64,000 nt of DNA from Paenibacillus amylolyticus (GTDB lineage Bacteria; Bacillota; Bacilli; Paenibacillales; Paenibacillaceae). The stretch lies in contig NZ_RIAS01000019.1 in the NCBI RefSeq assembly GCF_003719335.1, positions 1-64,000 on the forward strand, in the 5' to 3' direction. Made by a program: the position numbers and the translations under genes. Positions 56,029 through 64,000 of this stretch are shown in pieces; position 1 is the stretch's first letter, and the number at the start of each line of letters is the position of its first letter. The notes under the pieces were generated by a model that was given only the letters and a program-made list of their open reading frames with translations, had not been told where the DNA came from and did no database searches.

Positions 56029-56979
56029 TCAGGTTTGAGCTGAGGTTTTATAATTTTGCACAATTTGCTCTGCCATACGGCATACATTGTCCCGAATATG
56101 CAGAGGCTCCAGTACCTCCACGTCTGCGCCAAAGCCGAGAATGAAGCCATATAGCCAGTTATCCTCAGGAAAAGCAATCTGGCTAATATAATACCCGTTG
56201 CCGTCAGGCAATACATTTTCAATACCAAACCATTCTTCCGCGAGATGACGGGCACGGGCATGGAATTTCAGTGTGAGTCCAATGTGATTGTTCGGACGGC
56301 TCCATTCCTGCTGCCACGGCCTGTCCTGAAGGTTGATGGATTGGCGTTCAAAATGCTGCTCAGCAAGCACAACCTCTTTCATGCGCACCAGTTTGAACAT
56401 GCGGAATTCATTCCGTTCGTGGCAAAAGGCGTACAGATACCACGCGTGCCTTTTCAGCACAAGGGTGTGTGGATCAACCGTACGACAGGTCTCTGCACCT
56501 TCGGCGCTGCAATAGGCAAAATGAATGCATTGAAGTTGATCGATTCCCTGATCGATGACTTTTAATTTCTGTTGCAGTGCTTCAGGGTGTGTCCACGTTG
56601 AATAATCCACGATGAATCGGTGCGTGCTTGCCTGGAAATCTTCATTTTTGGCTTCTGGCACGATACTGCTCAGCTTCTCTACCAATAACTCACGCGCAGT
56701 ATTCGTATGAGTGGTTGAGATGCTGCGCAGTGCTGTAACGATGGAAGCAAGATCCTTGTCCGTTAACAAGTTGCGATCCAGCCGGTAACCTTCTGCCAGC
56801 CCGATTCCACCGCTTGCGCCCTGATATGTCACCACGGGAATTCCAGCTTGGCCTAATGTGTCGATGTCCCGATAAATCGTACGTATGGATACCTCAAACA
56901 TGTCGGCCAGGTCTTTGGCCTGCAAACGCCTGCGATTAATGAGCAGTACCACAATGGCTAACAAACGCTCCAGTTTCAT
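56029..56979 (-). CDS. HTH/WYL domain transcriptional regulator (YobV-like)
   Basis: A 316-residue regulator: N-terminal winged HTH (LLINRRRLQAKDLADMFEVSIRTIYRDIDTLGQAGIPVVTY), then a WYL domain (CRTVDPHTLVLKRHAWYLYAFCHERNEFRMFKLVRM, with the WYL-like WYLYAFC) and a WCX-like C-terminus. This group senses ligands or nucleic acids via WYL. It sits next to the zinc ribbon/GyrI protein, which probably supplies ligand sensing. AAGGAAGATATAGCT precedes the ATG. Confidence 0.88.
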   Translation of the reverse strand: MKLERLLAIVVLLINRRRLQAKDLADMFEVSIRTIYRDIDTLGQAGIPVVTYQGASGGIGLAEGYRLDRNLLTDKDLASIVTALRSISTTHTNTARELLVEKLSSIVPEAKNEDFQASTHRFIVDYSTWTHPEALQQKLKVIDQGIDQLQCIHFAYCSAEGAETCRTVDPHTLVLKRHAWYLYAFCHERNEFRMFKLVRMKEVVLAEQHFERQSINLQDRPWQQEWSRPNNHIGLTLKFHARARHLAEEWFGIENVLPDGNGYYISQIAFPEDNWLYGFILGFGADVEVLEPLHIRDNVCRMAEQIVQNYKTSAQT

Positions 56980-57068
56980 AGCTATATCTTCCTTTTTTAA
57001 TAGTGTCTATAGAATTGGACAGCATTTACACTGAACACTCCAATGACAGAATAACCTTTCAATCGCTG

Positions 57069-57139
57069 TTATCCCCAGATTTTTTGGATTCCCTTTTCCA
57101 AAGGGGAAAATCCGGGGATAAAGGCGAACGCTTCGCTTT
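57069..57139. other. nested inverted repeats between yobV-like and vanR-like genes
   Basis: TTATCCCC / GGGGATAA arms enclose CCTTTTCC/GGGGAAAA-like pairing; a second small stem GCGAA / TTCGC ends in five T at 57132. These may be terminators for either flank. The rest of the gap to 57283 shows no gene I can support. Confidence 0.5.
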
Positions 57140-57283
57140 TTCAGGTTTTTTCTGTCCTCTCCGTTAAAGTGTAAAAGAAAAGTCAAACTTATATAACATT
57201 GCTTTCAATTGTGTATGTGGGAGTTATCTGTTAGATTCATAGGTATTATATGCCCAGCATCCCATATAGGAGTGAAATAAGCA

Positions 57284-57982
57284 ATGAAGCGAATTACGAT
57301 TCTGATTGCGGACGATGAAATAGAGATCGCGGATCTGGTTGCTTTACATTTACAAAAGGAAGGCTATCATACCGTCAAGGCATCTGACGGACAGTCAGCA
57401 CTGCAGGCTGTTCAGACACAAGCCATCGATCTGGCGGTACTGGACATTATGATGCCGGGTATGGACGGGTATGAGGTGACCCGTAAAATCAGGGAACAGC
57501 ATCATTTTCCAATCATTTTCCTGAGTGCGAAAACATCGGACATGGATAAAATCACAGGGCTTGTGATGGGTGCCGATGACTATATGACCAAGCCATTTAA
57601 TCCGATGGAGCTTGTGGCTCGCGTCAACTCTCAACTACGGCGTGCTTTGCAGTTCAGCCAGTCCACAGCTACAGCACAGCGCTCGGTTTTGGAAAAAGGT
57701 GGACTTGTTATTGTACCCGACCAGCACAGCGTAACGCTTTACGGTAAACCGCTGGAGTTAACACCGAAGGAATTTGACATTCTAGTGTTGCTTGCCAGCA
57801 ATCCAAAGCAGGTATTCAGCGCAGAAAGCATTTTTGAAAAGGTGTGGGGCGAGGCGTATTTTGAAAGCGGCAATACCGTCATGGTACATATTCGCACGCT
57901 GCGCAAGAAACTCGGAGAAGATGTGAACAAGAACAAGTTCATCAAAACCATCTGGGGTGTGGGGTACACGTTCAATGACTAA
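57284..57982 (+). CDS. vanR: OmpR/VanR-like response regulator
   Basis: A 232-residue response regulator: receiver domain with ADDE at residues 9-12, phosphoacceptor D54 in LAVLDIMMPGMDGYE and K103 in MTKPF, then a winged-helix DNA-binding domain (LTPKEFDILVLLASNPKQVFSAESIFEKVWGEAYFESGNTVMVHIRTLRKKLGED). It is followed by a kinase and VanY/VanZ genes, matching VanR of glycopeptide-response loci, though family members occur elsewhere too. AGGAGTG precedes the ATG. Overlaps vanS by eight bases. Confidence 0.84.
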   Translation: MKRITILIADDEIEIADLVALHLQKEGYHTVKASDGQSALQAVQTQAIDLAVLDIMMPGMDGYEVTRKIREQHHFPIIFLSAKTSDMDKITGLVMGADDYMTKPFNPMELVARVNSQLRRALQFSQSTATAQRSVLEKGGLVIVPDQHSVTLYGKPLELTPKEFDILVLLASNPKQVFSAESIFEKVWGEAYFESGNTVMVHIRTLRKKLGEDVNKNKFIKTIWGVGYTFND

Positions 57983-59081
57983 ACGGAGAAGTTTTCGCAC
58001 AACAATGATTATGCTGCTTGGTCTGAGCATGCTAGCTTCTGGCGTCGTCACGTTTATCGTGTATAAGCTGTTGCAGATGTACTACGCAGGGGTGAGGCGG
58101 GAAGACCCGCTGGCAGAATATCGTAATATCATGAGAAGTATTGGCGATTTATATGTCTTTATGCTGCTTTTCATCCCACTTGCGATTTTATTTTTCTACT
58201 TGTTTACCAGACGTTACGTTACGTATTTCAAAGAGATTTCCGCAGGCATTAATCACTTGGCTAACGGGGATTTTGATCATCAGGTACAGATTGTGGCCAA
58301 AGACGAATTGGGTACGATTGCGGAAAGTGTTAATATGGCGAGCCAGAAGCTGCGAGAAGCGGTGAAACGAGGGGATTTTGCCGAAAACAGCAAAGACCAG
58401 CTCATCGTAAACCTTGCGCATGATCTGCGCACACCGCTGACCTCGGTACTGGGATATCTGGATTTGCTGATGAAGGATGAGCAGTTGACAGAGGAACAGG
58501 CGCGGCATTTTATAGCGATTGCGTTCACCAAGTCCCAGCGGCTTGAGAAGTTAATTGATGATCTGTTTGAGATTACACGAATGAACTATGGCATGTTACC
58601 TGTACGCAAAACGCGGCTGGACTTGAGCGAGCTGTTGAAGCAGATGAATGAGGAACTTTATCCTGTTTTTGAAAAAAATAATCTGGTCACCCGTTTACAT
58701 ATTGATAACGACCTTACCGTATCAGGAGATGGTGAACTGCTTGCGCGTGTGTTCGAGAATCTGCTAATCAACGCTGCCAGGCATGGCAAGGATGGTATGT
58801 ACGTAGACATCAAAGGATTTCACGATAGTGGTCGGGTTGTCATTCAGGTGACGAACTATGGGGGACATATTCATCCCGATGATCTGCCGCACATCTTTGA
58901 CATGTATTACACCGGAGATCGGGCACGGACCGTGCAAGAAGGCGGTACGGGTCTTGGACTGTTTATCGCGCGTAATATCGTGGAGCAGCATGAAGGTATA
59001 ATATCGGCTGTAAGTGATGTGGTACATACGATGTTTGAGGTTCGCCTGCCTGTTTTCCAGCAGCTTTCTCATGAAACTTAA
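57975..59081 (+). CDS. vanS: VanS-like sensor histidine kinase
   Basis: A 368-residue kinase: two transmembrane helices with a short (~35-residue) extracellular loop, a HAMP domain (TYFKEISAGINHLANGDF), HisKA with VNLAHDLRTPLTSVLGYLDLL, and HATPase with N-box ENLLINAARHG, then TGLGLFIARNI. The H-box resembles VanS of enterococci. The small loop suggests sensing within or near the membrane. Start ATG 57975 overlaps the vanR-like stop, so the pair is translationally coupled. Confidence 0.85.
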   Translation: MTKRRSFRTTMIMLLGLSMLASGVVTFIVYKLLQMYYAGVRREDPLAEYRNIMRSIGDLYVFMLLFIPLAILFFYLFTRRYVTYFKEISAGINHLANGDFDHQVQIVAKDELGTIAESVNMASQKLREAVKRGDFAENSKDQLIVNLAHDLRTPLTSVLGYLDLLMKDEQLTEEQARHFIAIAFTKSQRLEKLIDDLFEITRMNYGMLPVRKTRLDLSELLKQMNEELYPVFEKNNLVTRLHIDNDLTVSGDGELLARVFENLLINAARHGKDGMYVDIKGFHDSGRVVIQVTNYGGHIHPDDLPHIFDMYYTGDRARTVQEGGTGLGLFIARNIVEQHEGIISAVSDVVHTMFEVRLPVFQQLSHET

Positions 59082-59160
59082 GAAAAATTTAAACATTGCC
59101 CTGCGTTTTCTTTAAATTGTTTTGTCTATCCTTGAATCATGAGAGGAAGGAGGAACAATC

Positions 59161-60030
59161 ATGAAAAAGTGGGGCTTTCTGATATGCATCATTTTGATTG
59201 GATATATCGTAACGCAATCAACGGCAGCTTTGCAGCAGAAGGAAGAGTTGCCGATTGTTATTTTGGACACCGATGAGAAATACACGGGGTACCGAGAAGC
59301 GGCGACACAAGAAATGAAACAGCAAATACATAAAGGTAGTCTGGTCTTAGTTAATTCCGAGCATCCGATACATCCTGAAGGCGTTCGCCCCGATATTGTA
59401 TATGTGGCTGACGAGGAAAACCTGCTTCAAGGCTTCGGAATCATGGATCAGACGTTGATGTTGTCCCGTGAGGTCACAGCAAAATTTCAGAAGATGGTTG
59501 AGGCTGCCGGTAAAGAGGGAGTACGCTATTTTCTGATGAGTAGCGGGTACAGAGATTTTGAGAAGCAGGACGAGCTGTATCGGCAAAAGGGTTCGGACTA
59601 CGCGTTGCCTGCGGGCTATAGCGAGCACAATCTGGGGTTATCCCTGGATATAGGTTCAAGTCTGGCCCCAATGAGTGAGGCTCCTGAGGGAGCGTGGCTG
59701 GAGAAAAATGCGTGGAAATACGGTTTTATTTTGCGATATCCCAAAGATAAAGTGAACGTGACAGGCATCCAGTATGAACCCTGGCATTTCAGATATGTGG
59801 GCATGCCGCATAGTGCGGTGATGCACAAGAATCAGATGGTTTTGGAAGAGTATCTGGAGATGTTAAGAGAAAAGAGAGACGTTAGCGTTGATCTGAACGG
59901 CATTACATATGATATCCATTATTATCAGGTGTCGAAGGGTGCGAAGATTTATCTGCCAGAGAATGATGCCTATGACATCTCCGGTGATAATATGCAAGGG
60001 GTTATTGTTACGGTTGAAAAATCCTCTTGA
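59161..60030 (+). CDS. vanY: D,D-carboxypeptidase VanY (peptidase M15B)
   Basis: A 289-residue membrane-anchored peptidase: an N-terminal signal anchor (WGFLICIILIGYIVTQS), then the M15B domain with zinc ligands in SEHNLGLSLD (H156, D163), the catalytic E206 and zinc ligand H209 in YEPWHFRYVG, and the SSGYRDFEKQDELY block. It removes the last D-Ala of peptidoglycan pentapeptides. AGGAAGGAGGAAC precedes the ATG. The C-terminal ~70 residues extend beyond the usual domain. Confidence 0.92.
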   Translation: MKKWGFLICIILIGYIVTQSTAALQQKEELPIVILDTDEKYTGYREAATQEMKQQIHKGSLVLVNSEHPIHPEGVRPDIVYVADEENLLQGFGIMDQTLMLSREVTAKFQKMVEAAGKEGVRYFLMSSGYRDFEKQDELYRQKGSDYALPAGYSEHNLGLSLDIGSSLAPMSEAPEGAWLEKNAWKYGFILRYPKDKVNVTGIQYEPWHFRYVGMPHSAVMHKNQMVLEEYLEMLREKRDVSVDLNGITYDIHYYQVSKGAKIYLPENDAYDISGDNMQGVIVTVEKSS

Positions 60031-60049
60031 TGATGGAGGGAGAGACAGC

Positions 60050-60691
60050 ATGGGACAGAACAAGACGAACGAGCAGTATAGGCAACAGGGTCAAAAAAAT
60101 TATAAAAAAATCAAACTTTTTGATGTCAACCAACGTCATAAGAATCATAGTCATCATCGCAAAGAGATAAGGCCCAATCCGCTTCGAATCCTCTGGATTG
60201 CCCTATTCGTGATCTATCTCTATTTGCTGACCAAACTGATTTTGTTTAAAGGAGGGCCCGTGGATGCAGGTGTGGTATGGGACAGAGTGATGGGGCTACT
60301 GCGTCAACCGGATCTGATCCATACACGAACTGTAAATCTGACGCCGTTTCAGGAGATCAAACGAGACTGGCACAGTCTGTCCGTTCATCACCGATCAGGA
60401 ACAGCAATTCACTTAGTAGGCAATATCCTTGCATTTGTGCCGTTTGGTGTATGGGTTACGTGTATGGTACGCCATTCTTTTTTCGCCGGGATTCATGTGC
60501 TGTTTCTATCCTTTCTACTTAGCTTGGGATATGAAGTGACACAGCTGCTGACGGGAATGGGTATCTTTGATGTGGATGATCTCATGCTGAATTCACTTGG
60601 CGGAATGATCGGATATCTGGTGTATACGGTGTTGTTGGTTATGAACAAGCTATTTACAGGGTTGAAATCAAGAGTGGCTGCAAATAACTAG
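60050..60691 (+). CDS. vanZ: VanZ family membrane protein
   Basis: A 213-residue protein with a basic, His-rich N-terminus (KNHSHHRKEIRPNPLRI) and about five helices. NLTPFQEIKRD, IHLVGNILAFVPFGVWV, SLLLSLGYEVTQLL and FDVDDLMLNSLGGMIGYL are VanZ signatures. VanZ raises resistance to teicoplanin and related lipoglycopeptides by an unclear route. GGAGGGAGAG precedes the ATG, 19 bp after vanY, so they form one operon. Confidence 0.92.
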   Translation: MGQNKTNEQYRQQGQKNYKKIKLFDVNQRHKNHSHHRKEIRPNPLRILWIALFVIYLYLLTKLILFKGGPVDAGVVWDRVMGLLRQPDLIHTRTVNLTPFQEIKRDWHSLSVHHRSGTAIHLVGNILAFVPFGVWVTCMVRHSFFAGIHVLFLSFLLSLGYEVTQLLTGMGIFDVDDLMLNSLGGMIGYLVYTVLLVMNKLFTGLKSRVAANN

Positions 60692-60770
60692 GTGATTGGC
60701 GATGAAACCACTAGGAGAGTAACTGTGAGAAGAGATCCAAGTCTCACTTCATGATTAAGGAGAGATTACA

Positions 60771-60980
60771 TTGATTATTATGGCTGTGCTGTTGATTAGT
60801 ACAGGGCTTATGTTTCTGGTATATCCGCAGAGTACAGCAGGTGCTGCAGACCAGCAAATAAAGAACCGTCGATCTGCGGCAAGGTGGGTTGGAGCAGCTT
60901 TGATCGTCATGTCGTGTTTCTTTCTGTTGATGGGCACGATGCAACTGTTCGATGAATCTTCACATTATATTGGGCATTAA
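60771..60980 (+). CDS. small two-helix membrane protein
   Basis: A 69-residue protein of two hydrophobic segments (MAVLLISTGLMFLVYP and AALIVMSCFFLLMGTMQLF) joined by a basic loop. Start TTG with AAGGAGAG seven bases upstream. It lies 79 bp after vanZ and is ended by its own terminator, so it may be a last gene of that operon or separate. Not recognised. Confidence 0.65.
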   Translation: MIIMAVLLISTGLMFLVYPQSTAGAADQQIKNRRSAARWVGAALIVMSCFFLLMGTMQLFDESSHYIGH

Positions 60981-60985
60981 GCGAA

Positions 60986-61034
60986 TCTCCCTGTGAACGC
61001 ACTGTTTGTAGCGTTGCGTGAGGGAGAGTTTTTT
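60986..61034 (+). terminator. terminator after the small membrane protein
   Basis: TCTCCCT / AGGGAGA outer stem with inner ACGC/GCGT pairing, then seven T. Confidence 0.83.
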
Positions 61035-61129
61035 TATAGAGATATGGAGGTGAGTGCTTTAAAAACATGGGAAATATGAAAACCTTAACTCTACCCTGTA
61101 GACTTCAGAGATCTGTCCCCCTCACGGCG

Positions 61130-61325
61130 CTAACGATCATGACAGACCTTATTTGGCTGATTTTGCCGAGTTACAAATTCTAAAGATCACCAGAAACGCT
61201 ATTCGGCTCAATTTTAGCTGAAATGGGGATAAAACGAGGGGGATTTACTTAAATAGCGTCTCTACGGATCGTTAGAATTTCAAAAGGCTGTTTTGGAGCG
61301 AAATAAGGCTTCTCATGATCGTTAG
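61130..61325. repeat. 195-bp four-module repeat, copy 4
   Basis: Forward C/TAACGATC at 61130 and (as CTAAAGATC) at 61180, reverse GATCGTTAG ending 61275 and 61325. Here arm order is nested: GACCTTATTT (1) with AAATAAGGC (4), AACGCTATT (2) with AAATAGCGT (3). It runs to within 131 bases of the next gene's ribosome site and covers upstream in-frame codons. Confidence 0.88.
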
Positions 61326-61455
61326 AGTCGTTAGCATTTTGACTGCCCATTTTGTTGATGTCGATTTCTTAACTGTAGTTCCTTCCTGCGACGGATACAA
61401 TTTGGATTTGTTCGCCAATACTTGTATGTTCACTATACTCGGAGGAGGGCTCGAA

Positions 61456-61863
61456 TTGATTTTGTTAGCTAGAGAGCTTGCTGGAAGAATGAGAGCATTG
61501 ATCGCAATCGAAAGTGAGATCGCAGACGCAACACATAGACAAGAAGAGGAACAGGCCATACGAGAGTTGGAAGAGAAAAGGTCCACACAGATTCGCAGCT
61601 TCACACGCGATGAATTATTAGTCATCAAAACGGTAATGAATGTTGGCCGATGCGAAAGAGGTTATCGTTATTATGCCAACTCAGAGCATTCAGATTATTA
61701 CGAGATCATTCACCTGCCTATTGAGTTGAATGAGCATGAGCTGATGCAGAAGTATTCATATTATCTGGTACATAAAACGGAACGCGAGCTTGCAGATAGA
61801 ATTGAGTATTATACGGCTGTTTCTGAACAACTGAAGGAAGGCATGGATATTTTGAAAATCTAG
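61456..61863 (+). CDS. hypothetical protein, coiled-coil
   Basis: A 135-residue protein I do not recognise. A Glu/Arg-rich coiled coil (RMRALIAIESEIADATHRQEEEQAIRELEEKRS) is followed by a folded part with YYANSEHSDYYEIIHLPIEL and KTERELADRIEYYTAV. I use TTG 61456, after GGAGGAGGG. The same frame stays open to an ATG at 61315 inside the 195-bp repeat, so the present start could be a remnant left after repeat insertion. The next gene follows at 12 bp. Confidence 0.62.
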   Translation: MILLARELAGRMRALIAIESEIADATHRQEEEQAIRELEEKRSTQIRSFTRDELLVIKTVMNVGRCERGYRYYANSEHSDYYEIIHLPIELNEHELMQKYSYYLVHKTERELADRIEYYTAVSEQLKEGMDILKI

Positions 61864-61875
61864 GAGGTAGATCGG

Positions 61876-62190
61876 ATGATAATGAAAATTTCGTATTACA
61901 CCCCTGACGGTTTCTATTATTATGTCCCTGACCAGCATGCAGAGCAGATCGAAGCGTGGAGAATTGAATTTTCTGATTTTCTGCAAAGCATTGAAGGTAA
62001 ACATCCGTTCACTCAATATATGGAATCGATTAATTTCGATGATGAATTGGAATATGGGGTGTTTATTCGCAGTTACGGCGGGGATGACTTTATGGATTGG
62101 ATCAACGTGGAAAAGTTAAAATGTAGGGGGATCTATCGTATTCCTGCACCACCAGACGATTCCAAGGTAGGAATCAGGATCGATTTTTGA
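61876..62190 (+). CDS. hypothetical protein
   Basis: A 104-residue protein of unknown function: YYTPDGFYYYVPDQHAEQIEAWRIEFSDFLQ and a beta-rich second half. It is coupled to the previous gene by 12 bp and has AGGAGGTAGATCGG before the ATG. The pair might be an immunity or toxin-type unit, but neither protein shows a known domain. Confidence 0.65.
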   Translation: MIMKISYYTPDGFYYYVPDQHAEQIEAWRIEFSDFLQSIEGKHPFTQYMESINFDDELEYGVFIRSYGGDDFMDWINVEKLKCRGIYRIPAPPDDSKVGIRIDF

Positions 62191-62212
62191 TCAGACGGTA
62201 GTCTCAAAATCA

Positions 62213-62256
62213 AAAGCCCCGCCTCATCGTGCAGTCTGCACATGAGGCGGGGCTTT
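62213..62256. terminator. bidirectional terminator between the hypothetical pair and acnA
   Basis: A 15-bp stem (AAAGCCCCGCCTCAT and its complement), with a small inner TGCA hairpin, between converging genes. Confidence 0.9.
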
Positions 62257-62291
62257 GTTATATCATTTTATCCCATAAAAGATGAAGGGGA

Positions 62292-64000
62292 TTACGCTTT
62301 TTTCATCATTTGACGCAGTACCGTTTGCAGGATACCACCGTTGTGATAGTAATCCACATCAACCATGCTGTCCAGACGAGCGATAACAGGGAAGTCGAAC
62401 TGTGTACCGTCTTCACGAGTTACGGTTACTTTCAATTCTTGACCTGGTTTCACATCGTTGCTCAGACCTGTGATGTCAAACGTCTCACGTCCGTTCAGGC
62501 CGAGGCTGGACCAGCCATGACCTTCCTGGAATTGCAATGGCATAACGCCCATGCCGACCAAGTTACTGCGGTGAATCCGCTCGAAGCTTTCCGCGATAAC
62601 CGCTTTGACGCCGAGCAGGAACGTACCTTTGGCTGCCCAGTCACGGGAGCTTCCTGTACCATACTCTTTACCTGCGATAACGATCAGGTTCTGTCCTTCA
62701 GCCTGATACTTCATGGAAGCATCGTAGATGGACATTTCTTCGTCTGTTGGCAAGTATTTCGTAATACCGCCCTCAGTACCTGGAGCTACCTGGTTACGAA
62801 TACGGATGTTGGCGAACGTACCACGCATCATGACTTCATGGTTACCGCGGCGTGAACCGTAGGAGTTGAAGTCTTTGCGTTCTACACCATGCTCTTTCAG
62901 ATACAAACCGGCTGGACTGGACGGAGCAATGTTACCTGCTGGTGAGATATGGTCCGTTGTTACGGAGTCACCCAGCAATGCCATTACACGTGCAGCGCGG
63001 ATATCCGAGATATCGTTCAGCTTGTCACCAAGTTCTTGGAAGAATGGTGGGTTCTGGATGTATGTGGAGTTCGGATCCCACTCATACAGTTCGCCTTCCG
63101 GTACAGCAATTTGGTTCCAACGTTCATTGGCAGTAAATACGTTCTCGTACTTGTTGCGGAACATCTGTGCATTCAAGGAGCTTGCGATCGCATCCTTGAT
63201 CTCTTCGGAGCTAGGCCAGATGTCTTTCAGGAATACAGGTTGATTATTTTGGTCGTGACCGATTGGATCGGTTTCGAAGTCAATATCCACTGTACCTGCC
63301 AGTGCGTAAGCAACAACCAGCGGTGGAGAAGCCAGATAGTTGGCTTTTACTTGAGCGTGTACACGGCCTTCGAAGTTACGGTTACCGGACAATACAGCCG
63401 CTACAGTCATATCGTTGGCAGCAATCGCTTCGCTTACTTCATCCGGCAGTGGACCGGAGTTACCGATACATGTTGCACAGCCGTAACCGGCAACGTTGAA
63501 TCCGAGTTGGTCGAGATAAGGGATCAGACCGGCTTTTTCCAGATACTCGGTAACGACGAGTGAACCTGGAGTCAAGCTGCTTTTCACATATCCTGGTTTA
63601 GTCAAGCCAAGTTCAACTGCTTTTTTCGCCAGCAAACCTGCGCCGACCATAACGCTAGGGTTGGATGTATTCGTACAGCTTGTGATCGCCGCGATCACTA
63701 CAGCTCCAGCTTTCAGTTCACTTGTAGAACCGTCAGGATGCTTCAAAGGCACTTTTTGTTCAATCTTCTCATCGCTCAGTCCATATCCGCCTTTGTCGAC
63801 AGGTGTACGGATGATGCTGTTGAAGCTTTCTTTCATTTGAGTCAGCTCGATACGGTCTTGTGGACGTTTAGGTCCTGCAAGGCTCGGTACAACGGAGCCG
63901 AGATCCAGCTCAATAACATCAGTGAACTCCGGATCAACGGTGCTGGAAGTACGGAACATGCCTTGAGCTTTGTAATAAGCTTCAACCAGTTCTACTTGCT
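62292..64000 (-). CDS. acnA: aconitate hydratase A, C-terminal part (5' end outside window)
   Basis: The visible 3' ~569 codons of a monofunctional aconitase; the frame continues off the window edge ([18 protein letters not shown]). It contains the cluster Cys in [12 protein letters not shown] and [14 protein letters not shown], and the swivelling domain with [13 protein letters not shown] and the [16 protein letters not shown] block. It interconverts citrate and isocitrate in the TCA cycle. Bacilli orthologues (CitB) also bind iron-responsive RNA elements. Confidence 0.96.
   Translation of the reverse strand, partial: QVELVEAYYKAQGMFRTSSTVDPEFTDVIELDLGSVVPSLAGPKRPQDRIELTQMKESFNSIIRTPVDKGGYGLSDEKIEQKVPLKHPDGSTSELKAGAVVIAAITSCTNTSNPSVMVGAGLLAKKAVELGLTKPGYVKSSLTPGSLVVTEYLEKAGLIPYLDQLGFNVAGYGCATCIGNSGPLPDEVSEAIAANDMTVAAVLSGNRNFEGRVHAQVKANYLASPPLVVAYALAGTVDIDFETDPIGHDQNNQPVFLKDIWPSSEEIKDAIASSLNAQMFRNKYENVFTANERWNQIAVPEGELYEWDPNSTYIQNPPFFQELGDKLNDISDIRAARVMALLGDSVTTDHISPAGNIAPSSPAGLYLKEHGVERKDFNSYGSRRGNHEVMMRGTFANIRIRNQVAPGTEGGITKYLPTDEEMSIYDASMKYQAEGQNLIVIAGKEYGTGSSRDWAAKGTFLLGVKAVIAESFERIHRSNLVGMGVMPLQFQEGHGWSSLGLNGRETFDITGLSNDVKPGQELKVTVTREDGTQFDFPVIARLDSMVDVDYYHNGGILQTVLRQMMKKA

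Noticed and set aside
61272-61628. 118-residue minus-strand frame
   Set aside because: It overlaps the plus-strand gene with a good ribosome site, has none itself, and reads into the 195-bp repeat.

Overview
The window looks like chromosomal DNA of a spore-forming, low-to-mid GC Firmicute, most likely a Paenibacillus. The grounds are strong Bacillus-type ribosome binding sites with frequent TTG and GTG starts, a KinB-type sporulation kinase, EcsAB, bacilliredoxin, LipL, YneF, a TPP riboswitch before thiC, and many stand-alone MarR, ArsR and MerR regulators. It opens on the 3' end of a 5S rRNA gene and closes inside a minus-strand aconitase gene. I see no tRNA, intact transposase, prophage or CRISPR array.

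Layout. 1-30 kb is a chain of small regulator-plus-effector units: a MATE pump with a near-palindromic operator, a methyltransferase, a broken ECF sigma gene, two flavin oxidoreductases (one with a MarR regulator and matching palindromic operators), an ArsR gene beside a luciferase-like monooxygenase, an AI-2E-type transporter, a divergent ArsR/P-type ATPase metal-efflux pair, a MerR/MFS pair resembling yfmP-yfmO, a universal stress protein, an aldehyde dehydrogenase, a TipA-like MerR regulator, MsrC, two more MFS pumps and a MarR gene. At 24.9-29.2 kb two secreted repeat proteins precede ecsA-ecsB. 30-45.9 kb is mostly housekeeping: a YtfP/HI0933 flavoprotein, a KinB-like kinase, bacilliredoxin, nadE, acpS, mutY, sodA, signal peptidase I, a QueG-methyltransferase fusion, an HD-GYP protein, yneF, folE and lipL. 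46-57 kb has a second SOD fused to a helical domain, a hydrolase, an IclR regulator, riboswitch-controlled thiC, a racemase-like protein and a YobU/YobV-like pair. 57.3-60.7 kb is a vanR-vanS-vanY-vanZ-like operon without any vancomycin-resistance ligase genes. Two small unknown genes and acnA close the window.

Two dispersed repeat families stand out. Four intergenic elements of 195-196 bp (near 14.6, 30.3, 52.8 and 61.1 kb) are each built from a roughly 49-bp module, two copies forward and two reversed, with CTAACGATC at fixed positions. Two MITE-like elements of about 164 bp with GGGCGTGTC ends sit three bases after the stop codons of folE and thiC; one of them also supplies the stop codon of a small opposite-strand ORF.

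The strongest candidates for new biology are the 195-bp four-module repeat, the secreted repeat-protein pair, the ligase-less Van module, and three fusions (helical domain with SOD, QueG with alkyltransferase, zinc ribbon with GyrI-like domain). All functional calls come from reading the sequence; no database search was run.
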